The notes below the pieces were generated by a model that had not been told where the DNA came from, did no database searches, and worked only from the letters and a program-made list of their open reading frames with translations. Positions 12,492 through 19,661 of a stretch of 21,326 nucleotides of DNA are shown piece by piece (within the stretch, counting starts at the first letter, position 1; every line of letters starts with the position of its first letter). The translations under genes were made by a program, and so were the position numbers. This stretch comes from a virus, in the IMG/VR virus record IMGVR_UViG_3300037840_000115, positions 1 through 21,326 of that record. The stretch is one strand, 5' to 3'.

Positions 12492-15400
12492 GGCGTAGCC
12501 TCTCCCGATATTGCCTGTGTCATCGCTCTTACACCGATCTGCGCGCCGATCGCGCCCGGTAGCGGCGAATTCTGTGCCGCTTCGTTGGCGAAGAAATCGG
12601 CAAATTTTACCTTCCTGCCGAGCATCCGCGCGCGTAAATAGTCAGCGCCGTAGTCATAGAAGCGCTTCGCAGCGACAATTCCAGTCGTCGCGCCGGCTAA
12701 AGGATTGCCGGCCAAAACAGTAGACAAGTCGGCTGCTCCCAGTAATCCCAGTATTTTTCCTTCCTGACCGAGTGAGTGCCGCGCATCCGCTTTCACGGCA
12801 TTCAATGCCGCAATCGCAGTTGGATCGCCTGCCGCAATCTGTCGGAAATTGCGCTCGAATTCTCGGCTTTCCGGCGTATTCTTGGATAGCAAGGTGCTCA
12901 GTTTGCTTTGTTTGATGCCATCGCTGAGCTGCATAACAGTCGCATAGCGTTTGTCCGTTGCGTGTAGTTCGTCCATGAACGGATCGACGCGACTCTCTGG
13001 TAACAACGAAGATGCAATGCGCCTTTGTTCGCCGCGCAGACTGGTCGCCATCGTCCGCATGACTTCCGCTCTATCCGGGTCGTTTGCTTTATACGCATTG
13101 CGTTCCCAGCCTAACAGCAAAGACTGTGCTTTTTCGACATTGGCCCAGCGTGCCGCGGGATTAGCCGCGGGTTGGTCAGCATACCGCTGCGCGGTTGTTG
13201 CTTCCGGCTCGTATGCGGAAGTGATTGTTCCTTTAGGATTATCCGCTGTGTTGATTAACGACACAGGGCCATCTGGAATTGCCCTGCCACTGCCCGGTGA
13301 CGCGGTTATCTTATAGACGGGCTGTCCATCTGTTGAGTGCGTCACGCCACCAAATCCGGGGCGGGTGTTCGGATTGCGCTCAACAGTGTATCCGCGCCGT
13401 TCTAGCGCCCCGTACACGTTCGATGCCGCGTCCGTCACTGCGGTATCGCTAATCAGCGGCTTGCCTTGTGACAATCCGTAGTCGGCAAGCTTACTGTACG
13501 CTGTGACTGCCAAACCTTGTTTCTGCGACGCAGGATCAATATGTGGATAAGTAACCCTGATAGCGTCATCGCGCTCCGAAAAATCCAGATCACCAACTTG
13601 CTTGCCCGTCGCGTCGCGAATCGGCATGCTATTCGTGCCCTTGCCGTACGTAGGCGCGCCGGCTCTCTCAATCTGTGCCGCGCGGGCCGCCGCCGTTTCT
13701 AACTCTCTCCGTTTTGCTTGGTACTCCTGAACTGCAGCCGCCTTTTCGGCGGCAAGTGGCCGTCCGATTTGCGCCTCGGCAATTGTCGCACCTTCGCGCG
13801 CCCGGTCAACGGCGTAAGCGATGTCGTCCGGCTTATGGCCGCCGGCTTTGAGTTCCGCAGTAGCGTCGGCTGCGTCTTTTTCAGCCTGTACGTATTTCGG
13901 ATTGTCCAGCGCCGCGCCCTGAGCAGTGGCGGGCAGTTTGGGCTCTTGCTCTTTAAGCACCTTATTCGCATCCGTAAGCTTTGCCCCTTGGTCGAAGAGC
14001 TTCTGCTGTTCTGGTTTCGTGAACCGCGACACGAATTGGTGCGCCTCGCGACCGAGAAAGCCTACAAACCGACCGAGTACCCCAGTCGCCTCGCCGGCTG
14101 CAGAGCCCACTGCCGAGCTCCCCGCGCCAGTGATTGCAGCTCCGGCGATACTGTCCGCGTCGCCGCCCTCGACAGCCTTGGTGCCGCCTTCGACAACGCC
14201 GGCGCCGGCCGCACGAGCGAGCGCGCCAACGATGGGCCGCCCTTCGGGTGCAATGGCCTGAGTAAGGCCAAGGCCGCCTTGTTTCAGGTATTCAAGAGGC
14301 TGAGGAGTGTTTCGGTTGAGAAAATCTTTCGCCCCTTGGCCGACGACTCCGCCCGCAAGTCCGCCTGCTGCCATACCCGGCGGACCACCAACCGCACCTC
14401 CGATAGCACCCAAGGTTGAGCCAATCGCCGGACCTTCCTCGCGAACGTCCTGCCGCGCTGCTTCTGTCGTTGCACGTCCTCCAGGTACATTCCCGGACAT
14501 CAAACGTTGGAATAGCGACGGCGCTGTCGGCTTAGGCAACGCAGGAAGACCACCGCTGGGCGCCGTTCCTGTTCCGTAACTTTCAAGCGACGCAACGCCG
14601 TTTTTGCGAATGCCATCAAGTCGATTTTGAAGATTAGGCGTGGACGGCTTAAGATATTCGCGCGCGTATATCCTTGCCGCATCTTCGGGCGTTGCCGCGG
14701 TGTTCATGCGCTGCCATGTCGCCGGATAGTTGTTTTTCAAATTCTGTGCGGCGAACTGACTTTGCAACGCAGGATCGCGCCAATCCTTACCGGGCGCATT
14801 CTGTCCAAGCCACTGTGTGTAGTTGTTCCATTCTGCGCCGCCCTCTTGATAAAGCCCATGTGCGAAATGCGCCTCACCACCCCAACGCGGCTGGTCTGGA
14901 TGACGCAGACCGGGATCAAAATTCGATTCTTCGCGAATGTTGTGCATTATGCCGGCGATACCGTTATCCGACATGCCTTGGCCACGCCATGCGCCGATAA
15001 CCGATGGCGCAACCACATTGCCCCCGCCACCCGCAGGCCCAGAGGCGCTTCCGGCGGCAAGGTGATCGCGTCCGTAAGGCGTATCGCCGGATTCCTGTAT
15101 AGGTGCGGCAGTGGTCGCGCCCGGAATTCTACTACCCGTGGGGAGATTGACACGCCGGTCGCCGATCGCAACCATCGGATAACCAGCAATTTCACGTTTG
15201 CTGCCAGCAACGGCGCTGTTATATGTTGCCAGCAATTGCGGATCGCCGGTCAATTCTTTTGAAAGCCCCAAATCTTCCAAATTCATGCCGTAGCGGCCGG
15301 CGGTCTTAAACGGCTGATTAAGACGCTCGCTCGCCTCTTGCATCATTTGTTGATGCTGAAATCGAGCGATCATCTTGATGCCTTCAATCGAAGGCGGCGC

Positions 15401-16720
15401 TAAACGCTCTGACGACGGCTTTCCGTTCCACTCCTTAAGCGCCGCCCATTCATTTGCAATCGCATTGCGCGCCTTATCAATAGTGCCGTATCTTGCTTCA
15501 AATTGTCTTGTTAGGCCGACATTGCCCGCAGCCTTTGTACCTTCCACAACGTCACGCACGACTCCGCCAACCGTATCGTACAAGTCCGCTATGCCCGCAG
15601 CGGACTTGTACATGTCTGGGTTGTTCGCAGCGGCTTCAAAATCTCGACTTGCCTTGTACTTGCTAAGCAAGCCCTTGACCTCTTCAGTGCCAAGCTGTCC
15701 GGTAACGGTCTTGATCTGATCAGGCGACGCAATGTTCCACGTTTTGCCGAAATTGTTAATATCCTTCGAACCGGGCGGCCCCATCGTACCTTGCTGATCG
15801 CCATAGCCGGGCAACGTCACGGCTTTGAAGCCGGGTATCTGTTCGCTGTTGCTGAACTGATAGCTGCCTTCGATGCGACCGGCGACCTTTTCATCCGTGA
15901 TCGGCACAGCCTGTCCAAGTTGGTTTTGCCGTACGAAAAAGTTGCTCACCATGCGATCAGCGTTGTTGTACTTTGCTGTGATCGCTGCGCCGCTGCGTTT
16001 CCAATCATCGACCTTTTGCGGCACTTGGCCGGGCTTAAGGCCAATGGAGCCCCAATCTTGATCGTTGAGGCCGTTGCGTACGGAATCGTACGCCTGTTGG
16101 TCACGACTCTGCGCCGCGGCGTTCAGCGCAGTAAGCCCCTTCTGCACGGCGCCGATATGCTGTTGCAATTGCCCAATCGCTTCCGGCGCGTACAAGTTCG
16201 CTCGCGCCGCCCATTCGGGCGACGTGCCTTGTAAAGCGAGATAGGCGTTGTAGCTGCCTTCCTCTTTCCACTGCCGCAGTTGCTCGTTAGCGAGGGTATC
16301 GTCGGTAGCCGCTGCACCGAACTGTCCGGGATTGCGCAATCCCTGATTTACGGCACGTTGCTGTATGTCAATTTGATGCTGTTTTTGTTGCTGAATGGCA
16401 AGCCATTTTTCCGCAATTTGGGGGATAGCCTGCCGCGCCTCGTCAGCACCGCCGAATATTTGCGCCCATGGATTGGTAGCGATCCACTGTGCCCGCTGAC
16501 TTTGTTGGCGCAGCTGATTCTCAGCGGCATCGAGCGGTGATGAGCCGGAAGGTGCAGGATCGTAGCGCGGGCCGAAAAGACTGCCGTGTGGGCCGAGGAA
16601 CGAGCCCCCAAAACCGCCACTTTGCGGCTGCTGGTCACTACTTTGCGGGGGCGCCGGCGGTTGCTGGTCGCCACTGAAGTTCAATCCGCTGCCGAATTGC
16701 CCGCTACCGTCGTCCGCCAT
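12488..16720 (-). CDS. Giant internal virion/ejection protein with lysozyme-like domain
   Basis: A 1410-residue protein, probably carried in the virion and ejected to cross the host envelope. Residues 1-60 are Gln/Pro/Gly-rich and disordered; 60-500 are mostly helical and Gln-rich. Residues about 570-710 form a phage-tail-lysozyme-like domain: SVIGAWRGQGMSDNGIAGIM, then NIREESNF with E598 as likely catalytic acid, AHGLYQEGG, and AARIYAREYLKPS. Residues about 763-796 and 856-885 are Gly/Ala-rich glycine-zipper-like segments that could insert in membranes. Residues about 900-1010 are helical and charged. Residues about 1030-1118 resemble a GNAT fold with ASQKQGLAV as the cofactor-loop signature and a closing RRGYTV. 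The C-terminus is helical. No signal peptide. Its size and lysozyme match ejection proteins of short-tailed phages. It is transcribed from the promoter at 16752-16780. Confidence 0.85.
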   Translation of the reverse strand: MADDGSGQFGSGLNFSGDQQPPAPPQSSDQQPQSGGFGGSFLGPHGSLFGPRYDPAPSGSSPLDAAENQLRQQSQRAQWIATNPWAQIFGGADEARQAIPQIAEKWLAIQQQKQHQIDIQQRAVNQGLRNPGQFGAAATDDTLANEQLRQWKEEGSYNAYLALQGTSPEWAARANLYAPEAIGQLQQHIGAVQKGLTALNAAAQSRDQQAYDSVRNGLNDQDWGSIGLKPGQVPQKVDDWKRSGAAITAKYNNADRMVSNFFVRQNQLGQAVPITDEKVAGRIEGSYQFSNSEQIPGFKAVTLPGYGDQQGTMGPPGSKDINNFGKTWNIASPDQIKTVTGQLGTEEVKGLLSKYKASRDFEAAANNPDMYKSAAGIADLYDTVGGVVRDVVEGTKAAGNVGLTRQFEARYGTIDKARNAIANEWAALKEWNGKPSSERLAPPSIEGIKMIARFQHQQMMQEASERLNQPFKTAGRYGMNLEDLGLSKELTGDPQLLATYNSAVAGSKREIAGYPMVAIGDRRVNLPTGSRIPGATTAAPIQESGDTPYGRDHLAAGSASGPAGGGGNVVAPSVIGAWRGQGMSDNGIAGIMHNIREESNFDPGLRHPDQPRWGGEAHFAHGLYQEGGAEWNNYTQWLGQNAPGKDWRDPALQSQFAAQNLKNNYPATWQRMNTAATPEDAARIYAREYLKPSTPNLQNRLDGIRKNGVASLESYGTGTAPSGGLPALPKPTAPSLFQRLMSGNVPGGRATTEAARQDVREEGPAIGSTLGAIGGAVGGPPGMAAGGLAGGVVGQGAKDFLNRNTPQPLEYLKQGGLGLTQAIAPEGRPIVGALARAAGAGVVEGGTKAVEGGDADSIAGAAITGAGSSAVGSAAGEATGVLGRFVGFLGREAHQFVSRFTKPEQQKLFDQGAKLTDANKVLKEQEPKLPATAQGAALDNPKYVQAEKDAADATAELKAGGHKPDDIAYAVDRAREGATIAEAQIGRPLAAEKAAAVQEYQAKRRELETAAARAAQIERAGAPTYGKGTNSMPIRDATGKQVGDLDFSERDDAIRVTYPHIDPASQKQGLAVTAYSKLADYGLSQGKPLISDTAVTDAASNVYGALERRGYTVERNPNTRPGFGGVTHSTDGQPVYKITASPGSGRAIPDGPVSLINTADNPKGTITSAYEPEATTAQRYADQPAANPAARWANVEKAQSLLLGWERNAYKANDPDRAEVMRTMATSLRGEQRRIASSLLPESRVDPFMDELHATDKRYATVMQLSDGIKQSKLSTLLSKNTPESREFERNFRQIAAGDPTAIAALNAVKADARHSLGQEGKILGLLGAADLSTVLAGNPLAGATTGIVAAKRFYDYGADYLRARMLGRKVKFADFFANEAAQNSPLPGAIGAQIGVRAMTQAISGEATP

Positions 16721-16751
16721 TGTGCCAGCCCCCGCTCATCTAGGGAGCTGA

Positions 16752-16780
16752 TTCGTAGCACAGTCGGCGCGGACACTCAA
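16752..16780 (-). promoter_or_regulatory. Promoter of the giant virion protein gene (copy 1 of a repeated promoter)
   Basis: TTGAGT (-35, 16775-16780) and TACGAA (-10, 16752-16757) are 17 bp apart on the minus strand. The surrounding sequence repeats at 17279-17325, with an identical 15-bp core (plus strand CTGATTCGTAGCACA) and the same distance to a CTAG. The transcript would start about 25 nt before the ATG at 16720. Confidence 0.6.
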
Positions 16781-16904
16781 TCCGACCGCCCCTTGAAATT
16801 CATATCTCGCTGCGAGAGCTTCTCGCGGGCCGGAGGTTATGACGCGACAACCCCGGCATCTGCCACGCGACCGGCAGGCTTTGCCGCCGCGAGAATTCGA
16901 AAAC

Positions 16905-17048
16905 TCAACTGCGGCCGATATGACGCTCAAGTTTCCGGAGCAGATGCCGCGCCCCGCGCTTGTCGCCGTGGCGTAACTTGGCATCGACGCGCTTTGCATA
17001 TCGCTTGGTCTTGGTTCTGTTGTGAGGCGAACGGTTGTGAGATGTCAT
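16905..17048 (-). CDS. 47-residue highly basic protein
   Basis: From the ATG at 17048 the frame encodes MTSHNRSPHNRTKTKRYAKR, then VDAKLRHGDKRGARHLLRKL, ending ERHIGRS: a net charge well above +10 and one amphipathic helix. An upstream in-frame GTG (17129) would extend it by 27 residues, but it has no ribosome site and overlaps the preceding frame. Small Arg/Lys/His-rich proteins of this kind may bind nucleic acid; no family is recognised. The following 180 nt hold no clear gene, only a GCGAGA/TCTCGC hairpin and the promoter for the giant gene. Confidence 0.5.
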   Translation of the reverse strand: MTSHNRSPHNRTKTKRYAKRVDAKLRHGDKRGARHLLRKLERHIGRS

Positions 17049-17092
17049 GGGTTTTCGTCCTTCTTGGTTTGCCCGGAGCCGCCGGGCGCGGT

Positions 17093-17278
17093 TTAAATCG
17101 GTTCCCCTGGAAGCTTGATTGCGGCCCACTGCTTTAGAGGCTTGACGCCCTGGTACTGGCCATCCTTGTCCATGGTGCCAATGATCAAAATTTCCCGGAT
17201 GCCATACTGATCAGCGCCAACGCGCACAATCTTGACTACGTCTCCGGCGACATAGGCAATCTTGCGGCTGCCGGCTGC
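17093..17278 (-). pseudogene. Open frame without a usable start; KOW/SH3-like sequence
   Basis: After an in-frame TAG (17279-17281) an open frame runs 61 codons to a TAA at 17093. It encodes protein-like sequence: KIAYVAGDVVKIVRVGADQY, then GIREILIIGTMDKDGQYQGV and KQWAAIKLPGEPI. The 'GDVVKIVRVG' part looks like the first strands of an SH3/KOW-type domain. No ATG is available; the only GTG (17227) cuts the domain and lacks a ribosome site. A repeated promoter sits just upstream (17291-17319). Either the gene lost its start, or it uses a non-canonical codon such as ATT, or there is a sequencing error. The protein-like sequence argues against a random frame. Confidence 0.4.
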
Positions 17279-17290
17279 CTAGGAAACTGA

Positions 17291-17319
17291 TTCGTAGCAC
17301 AATTGCGACCGACGTTCAA
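17291..17319 (-). promoter_or_regulatory. Promoter copy 2 of the repeated TTGA/TACGAA type
   Basis: TTGAAC (-35, 17314-17319) and TACGAA (-10, 17291-17296) on the minus strand are 17 bp apart, as in copy 1. The -35 box contains the TGA stop codon (17316-17318) of the SH3-like gene upstream. It would drive the start-less frame at 17093-17278 and the basic 47-residue gene. Confidence 0.55.
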
Positions 17320-17501
17320 TCGGCCTTAGTCCAGTGTGTCCAAGCCGTTGTCACGGCGCCATAGTAGCGCGTCAGCTCGCTACCGTCCCAGCGTACGGTC
17401 ACACCGCCGCCGTCCGTATCCGTGACGTTGCCGGCCGTAGCGGCCATGGGGTTCGCAATGCGGTCGCCAATCTTCAGTGCGGCGAATTCCTTGATATTCA
17501 T
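17316..17501 (-). CDS. 61-residue SH3-like small protein
   Basis: The protein begins MNIKEFAALKIGDRIANPMA and continues GNVTDTDGGGVTVRWDGSEL to THWTKAD. The pattern 'KIGDRI...G.V.....GGGVTVRWD' is typical of five-stranded SH3-like barrels in short phage proteins. It overlaps the upstream RMF-like gene by ATGA (17498-17501). It may be related to the start-less KOW-like frame just downstream. The role is unknown; these folds often mediate nucleic-acid or protein contacts. Confidence 0.6.
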   Translation of the reverse strand: MNIKEFAALKIGDRIANPMAATAGNVTDTDGGGVTVRWDGSELTRYYGAVTTAWTHWTKAD

Positions 17502-17692
17502 CGCCCGTTTTCCCGTCTATCGCGTTCACTCGCACGTTCATAGCCTTCATCCCATGCTTCAGCTTTCGCTTCTCGATGAGGGTGCGAGTACCATCCATTT
17601 GCATAGGCTGTCAGCCCCTTGTAGGGGTTACAGCCTCTGTCTTTTCTGATTCTGTAGGCAAGCACGCCTTCGTTAAATTCTGCGCCGTTCAT
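17498..17692 (-). CDS. 64-residue RMF-like small protein
   Basis: The sequence MNGAEFNEGVLAYRIRKDRG, then CNPYKGLTAYANGWYSHPH, and AEAWDEGYERASERDRREN has the order of ribosome modulation factor-like proteins: a first helix with G-x-x-A, a C/N-P-Y turn, and a second helix with W-x-x-G(Y/W). RMF binds ribosomes in stationary phase; many alphaproteobacterial phages carry short relatives whose job is unknown. The match is by pattern only. It overlaps neighbours on both sides by 4 nt (17498-17501 and 17689-17692). Confidence 0.45.
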   Translation of the reverse strand: MNGAEFNEGVLAYRIRKDRGCNPYKGLTAYANGWYSHPHREAKAEAWDEGYERASERDRRENGR

Positions 17693-17889
17693 CGTCTGCG
17701 TTCCGGTATGTATTCGTAAACCATTACACGAAGGCCGGCTTTCCGAATAGCCCCCAAATGCACGTCAAGAAAACGCGGATCGAAGATTTCGATCCGACGT
17801 TTCCGTATCCAATCCAAGCCATAGTCGGTATTGCCATGCGCGCTTGCCCACAGCCGCCGTGACTTGATGACGATATCGATATCAGTCAT
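17689..17889 (-). CDS. 66-residue hypothetical protein
   Basis: MTDIDIVIKSRRLWASAHGN, then DYGLDWIRKRRIEIFDPRFL and RVMVYEYIPERRR: a small alpha/beta protein with a buried WIRKRRIEIF helix and a basic C-terminus. Its ATG lies within the 3' end of the DUF6378-like gene (8-nt overlap) and its stop overlaps the RMF-like gene's ATG. Family not recognised. Confidence 0.58.
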   Translation of the reverse strand: MTDIDIVIKSRRLWASAHGNTDYGLDWIRKRRIEIFDPRFLDVHLGAIRKAGLRVMVYEYIPERRR

Positions 17890-18196
17890 TGCTAACCAGA
17901 ATGCTTTTTGACGCCTGCGCTGTCAGCCGCTCGCGCTCTTGACGCAAGTGGCGCTCGACAAGCGTCGCATAGCCCGCGATATCGTGCCAATGATCCATGT
18001 GATTGCGATCGCCTTCGAGAATGCGCGCGATCTTGTGTTGAATCATTTCCAAGGCTTCGCGCTGATGTGGTGTCAAGCTCTTGTAGTTCGTCGCGCGGCG
18101 CATAACATCAGATAGCGCTTGTGAGATTTCCGCCTGATCAACGAAAGCGCCGTGCACGGCATGACGCTCCGTTAGCGTTTCGCTAATATCGCTCAT
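17882..18196 (-). CDS. DUF6378-like phage protein
   Basis: The start is the ATG at 18196, preceded by GGAGG at 6 nt; an ATG eight codons earlier has no advantage and lies deeper in the neighbour. The 104-residue product, LTERHAVHGAFVDQAEISQA, then LTPHQREALEMIQHKIARIL and EGDRNHMDHWHDIAGYATLV, matches the pattern I remember for DUF6378: 'ER...YG.f...a.i.q.l..v.......L...Q.EAL.MI..KiARIl.Gd....D.W.DIaGYa.L'. The helical E/H/D-rich centre recalls all-alpha NTP pyrophosphatases of the MazG type, but catalytic identity is unproven. A nucleotide-metabolism or early-gene role is an inference. Confidence 0.75.
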   Translation of the reverse strand: MSDISETLTERHAVHGAFVDQAEISQALSDVMRRATNYKSLTPHQREALEMIQHKIARILEGDRNHMDHWHDIAGYATLVERHLRQERERLTAQASKSILVSND

Positions 18197-18581
18197 TCGT
18201 CGCCTCCGTAAACGCATCAAGCACTTTAATTAACGAAAGACTGCCGTCGCTGTCAAACACGTCGTTACGACCAGCAACACGCAATTTAGCAACTATCTCT
18301 GCATACGCTGGCTTGTGCACCTGGAGTGTTACATAGTCCGAGTACGCCGTGACTGTAACTTCTTCCGTGGCGTCTTTGGGTATGTTTGTTGAGCCGTCGT
18401 AATCACGCCATTCGATCCTGAAAGCGTCTAGTAACTCCATAGCCGCATAATCGTAGTTGTGCGCATCCTGAATTTTACGAACGAGTTTCTGGAACTCTAC
18501 GGGCATACGACCGTACAGCCCAACTATATCACCTTTTTTCATAGGTGGGTGTCCATCCCGTTCCTCGTTTACTTTGCTCAT
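18183..18581 (-). CDS. 132-residue hypothetical protein
   Basis: MSKVNEERDGHPPMKKGDIV, then helical EFQKLVRKIQDAHNYDYAAM and ELLDAFRIEWRDYDGST, followed by beta-type EEVTVTAYSDYVTLQVHKP and a helical end LIKVLDAFTEATNERY. No signal peptide or metal site is visible. The ATG at 18581 has GGGGGAG at 4 nt and overlaps the previous stop. Its last 14 nt overlap the start of the DUF6378-like gene. A later start at MKKGD is possible. Function is unknown. Confidence 0.6.
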   Translation of the reverse strand: MSKVNEERDGHPPMKKGDIVGLYGRMPVEFQKLVRKIQDAHNYDYAAMELLDAFRIEWRDYDGSTNIPKDATEEVTVTAYSDYVTLQVHKPAYAEIVAKLRVAGRNDVFDSDGSLSLIKVLDAFTEATNERY

Positions 18582-18775
18582 TCGTCTCCCCCGTCGTCCG
18601 CCATGATGTCAACGATTGCCTTCATGACATTCTTCAATTGACTATCCGTGACACTGCCAGCCGTGATCTCATTCAGCCGGACGCGCACGCGGTCGATCTT
18701 TGCCCTCCGCGAGCGCCGTGCATCAGTTTCGGCAGCCGTACGGCGCTCGCGCGTTGTGTCGAATATGCGTGTCAA
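18578..18775 (-). CDS. 65-residue basic protein with TTG start
   Basis: No ATG fits. I chose the TTG at 18775, preceded by GGAG at 7 nt and lying 13 nt after the previous gene's stop. The product reads (M)TRIFDTTRERRTAAETDARR, then AKIDRVRVRLNEITAGSVTD and LKNVMKAIVDIMADDGGDE: an Arg-rich N-terminal helix and an acidic C-terminus. It overlaps the next gene by ATGA. The longer frame to 18925 lies inside the neighbouring gene and is rejected. Function is unknown. Confidence 0.5.
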   Translation of the reverse strand: MTRIFDTTRERRTAAETDARRSRRAKIDRVRVRLNEITAGSVTDSQLKNVMKAIVDIMADDGGDE

Positions 18776-18788
18776 GATCGTACTCCGT

Positions 18789-19190
18789 TCAGTAAGCTGC
18801 CTTGAACGCCGGCTCTGGCTTTGTGCTGGCAACAGCAACGAGCGCTTGGCCTTCCTCGCCGAGCTTTTCCAGCGCCGCAGGCGATTGCAGCTTGAACGCC
18901 TTAAGCCCGTACGTGGCAAATGCAAGGTCAGCCGCTACAGTTTCGTCATGCCAGAAGCGATGCTTGGCGATTGGCTTGCGCATGGCGCCAGCGATTGACA
19001 TGCCGTCGCCGATGACTCGAGCTTGAATGCGGCTATCGATCACTTCGATGAAGCTAGCCGCAGCCTGCATAGTCTTGGCAAGCGGCACAAGCTCATTGTC
19101 ATTGATTGCAGCAACGTCGAGTGCTTTCAGCTCAGACACAATTGCGTCGAGGGCGGATTTCAGTTCGGCGGGTGTTCGGTGGTTTTGCAT
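18789..19190 (-). CDS. 133-residue phage protein, weak DUF2800-like C-terminus
   Basis: The N-terminus (TPAELKSALDAIVSELKALD, then DSRIQARVIGDGMSIAGAM) is helical. The C-terminal half, KHRFWHDETVAADLAFATYG, LQSPAALEKLGEEGQALVAV and STKPEPAFKAAY, recalls the end of DUF2800 phage proteins ('W.dE..a...l......L.SPA..EKl........v..KP'), which are nuclease-like proteins linked to recombination genes. Only this tail resembles them, so no nuclease activity is claimed. It is the first gene after repeated promoter copy A and the shared AAACGTTGGAGAACG leader. Confidence 0.55.
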   Translation of the reverse strand: MQNHRTPAELKSALDAIVSELKALDVAAINDNELVPLAKTMQAAASFIEVIDSRIQARVIGDGMSIAGAMRKPIAKHRFWHDETVAADLAFATYGLKAFKLQSPAALEKLGEEGQALVAVASTKPEPAFKAAY

Positions 19191-19194
19191 GTTA

Positions 19195-19249
19195 CGTTCT
19201 CCAACGTTTCGAATGGTGACGTTCTAGGGTGATTCGCGGCTCGAGTCAA
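19195..19249 (-). promoter_or_regulatory. Repeated promoter/leader module, copy A
   Basis: On the minus strand TTGACT (19244-19249), 17 bp, TAGAAC (19221-19226), then leader AAACGTTGGAGAACG (19195-19209) with the GGAG ribosome site 9 nt before ATG. 48 of 50 positions (19200-19249) equal copy B exactly 200 bp away. The -10 box contains the TAG stop of the 55-residue gene and the -35 lies inside its coding sequence. Confidence 0.68.
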
Positions 19250-19391
19250 TCCGACATTTGCCCGAATCAAGGCACGCAAGCTTCGACTGACAGCTTTCAC
19301 ACGTCACGAAAGATTTTCCGTATGTGACTATTTCGCCACCCAATTCCTTCATGAGTGCATCGCCTGTGCTTTCGTACGGGTTCTTTGCCAT
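19224..19391 (-). CDS. 55-residue Cys-rich protein
   Basis: From the ATG at 19391 the frame encodes MAKNPYESTGDALMKELGGE, then IVTYGKSFVTCESCQSKLAC and LDSGKCRIDSSRESP. Cys at 31, 34, 40 and 46 (C-x2-C-x5-C-x5-C) suggest a zinc-binding knuckle. The gene is preceded by promoter/leader copy B, with the leader's GGAG 9 nt before its ATG. Its final codons and TAG stop double as the core of promoter copy A for the next gene. Function is unknown. Confidence 0.62.
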   Translation of the reverse strand: MAKNPYESTGDALMKELGGEIVTYGKSFVTCESCQSKLACLDSGKCRIDSSRESP

Positions 19392-19394
19392 GTC

Positions 19395-19449
19395 CGATCT
19401 CCATCGTTTCGAATGGTGGCGTTCTAGGGTGATTCGCGGCTCGAGTCAA
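19395..19449 (-). promoter_or_regulatory. Repeated promoter/leader module, copy B
   Basis: TTGACT (19444-19449), 17 bp, TAGAAC (19421-19426), leader AAACGATGGAGATCG (19395-19409) on the minus strand. The -35 overlaps the TGA stop (19446-19448) of the 50-residue membrane protein gene. It is nearly identical to copy A and serves the 55-residue Cys-rich gene. Confidence 0.68.
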
Positions 19450-19598
19450 GGGCCGTTAATGATCACCATAGCCACAAATGCCACAGCCGTAAGCCCAACC
19501 GTAATCAGCACTAACGCTGCTACGACTCGAGCCGCATTTGCGCCGAAGGCGAATCCGACAAGCGCAATCAAACCAGCCGCAGTCAGAAAATGGTGCAT
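19446..19598 (-). CDS. 50-residue two-pass membrane protein
   Basis: The ATG at 19598 follows the shared leader (GGAG 9 nt upstream). The product is almost wholly hydrophobic: LTAAGLIALVGFAFGANAA and VVAALVLITVGLTAVAFVAM, separated by Arg, ending VIINGP. This fits two short membrane helices in a hairpin. Such tiny proteins can be holins, antiholins or host membrane modulators; nothing decides. Its stop overlaps the -35 of promoter copy B. Confidence 0.6.
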   Translation of the reverse strand: MHHFLTAAGLIALVGFAFGANAARVVAALVLITVGLTAVAFVAMVIINGP

Positions 19599-19601
19599 GT
19601 T

Positions 19602-19661
19602 CGTTCTCCAACGTTTGAATTACGATGCCGCATGTGTACGCCGCTCATTCCGACTTGTCAA
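19602..19661 (-). promoter_or_regulatory. Promoter/leader module, copy C
   Basis: A perfect TTGACA (19656-19661), 17 bp, TACACA (19633-19638), then leader AAACGTTGGAGAACG (19602-19616), all on the minus strand. The -35 lies inside the last codons of the 160-residue gene (Leu-Asp-Lys). The leader core is the same as copies A and D, but the -10 region differs from A and B. Confidence 0.6.

Noticed and set aside
13542-13550. A third DnaA-box match (TGTGGATAA)
   Set aside because: It is alone, inside the coding sequence of the giant virion protein, with no AT-rich or repeat context, so chance is the best explanation.
13718-14419. A 233-codon plus-strand frame inside the giant virion gene
   Set aside because: Antisense to a well-supported 1410-residue gene, with Arg/Ser-rich low-quality sequence and no ribosome site.
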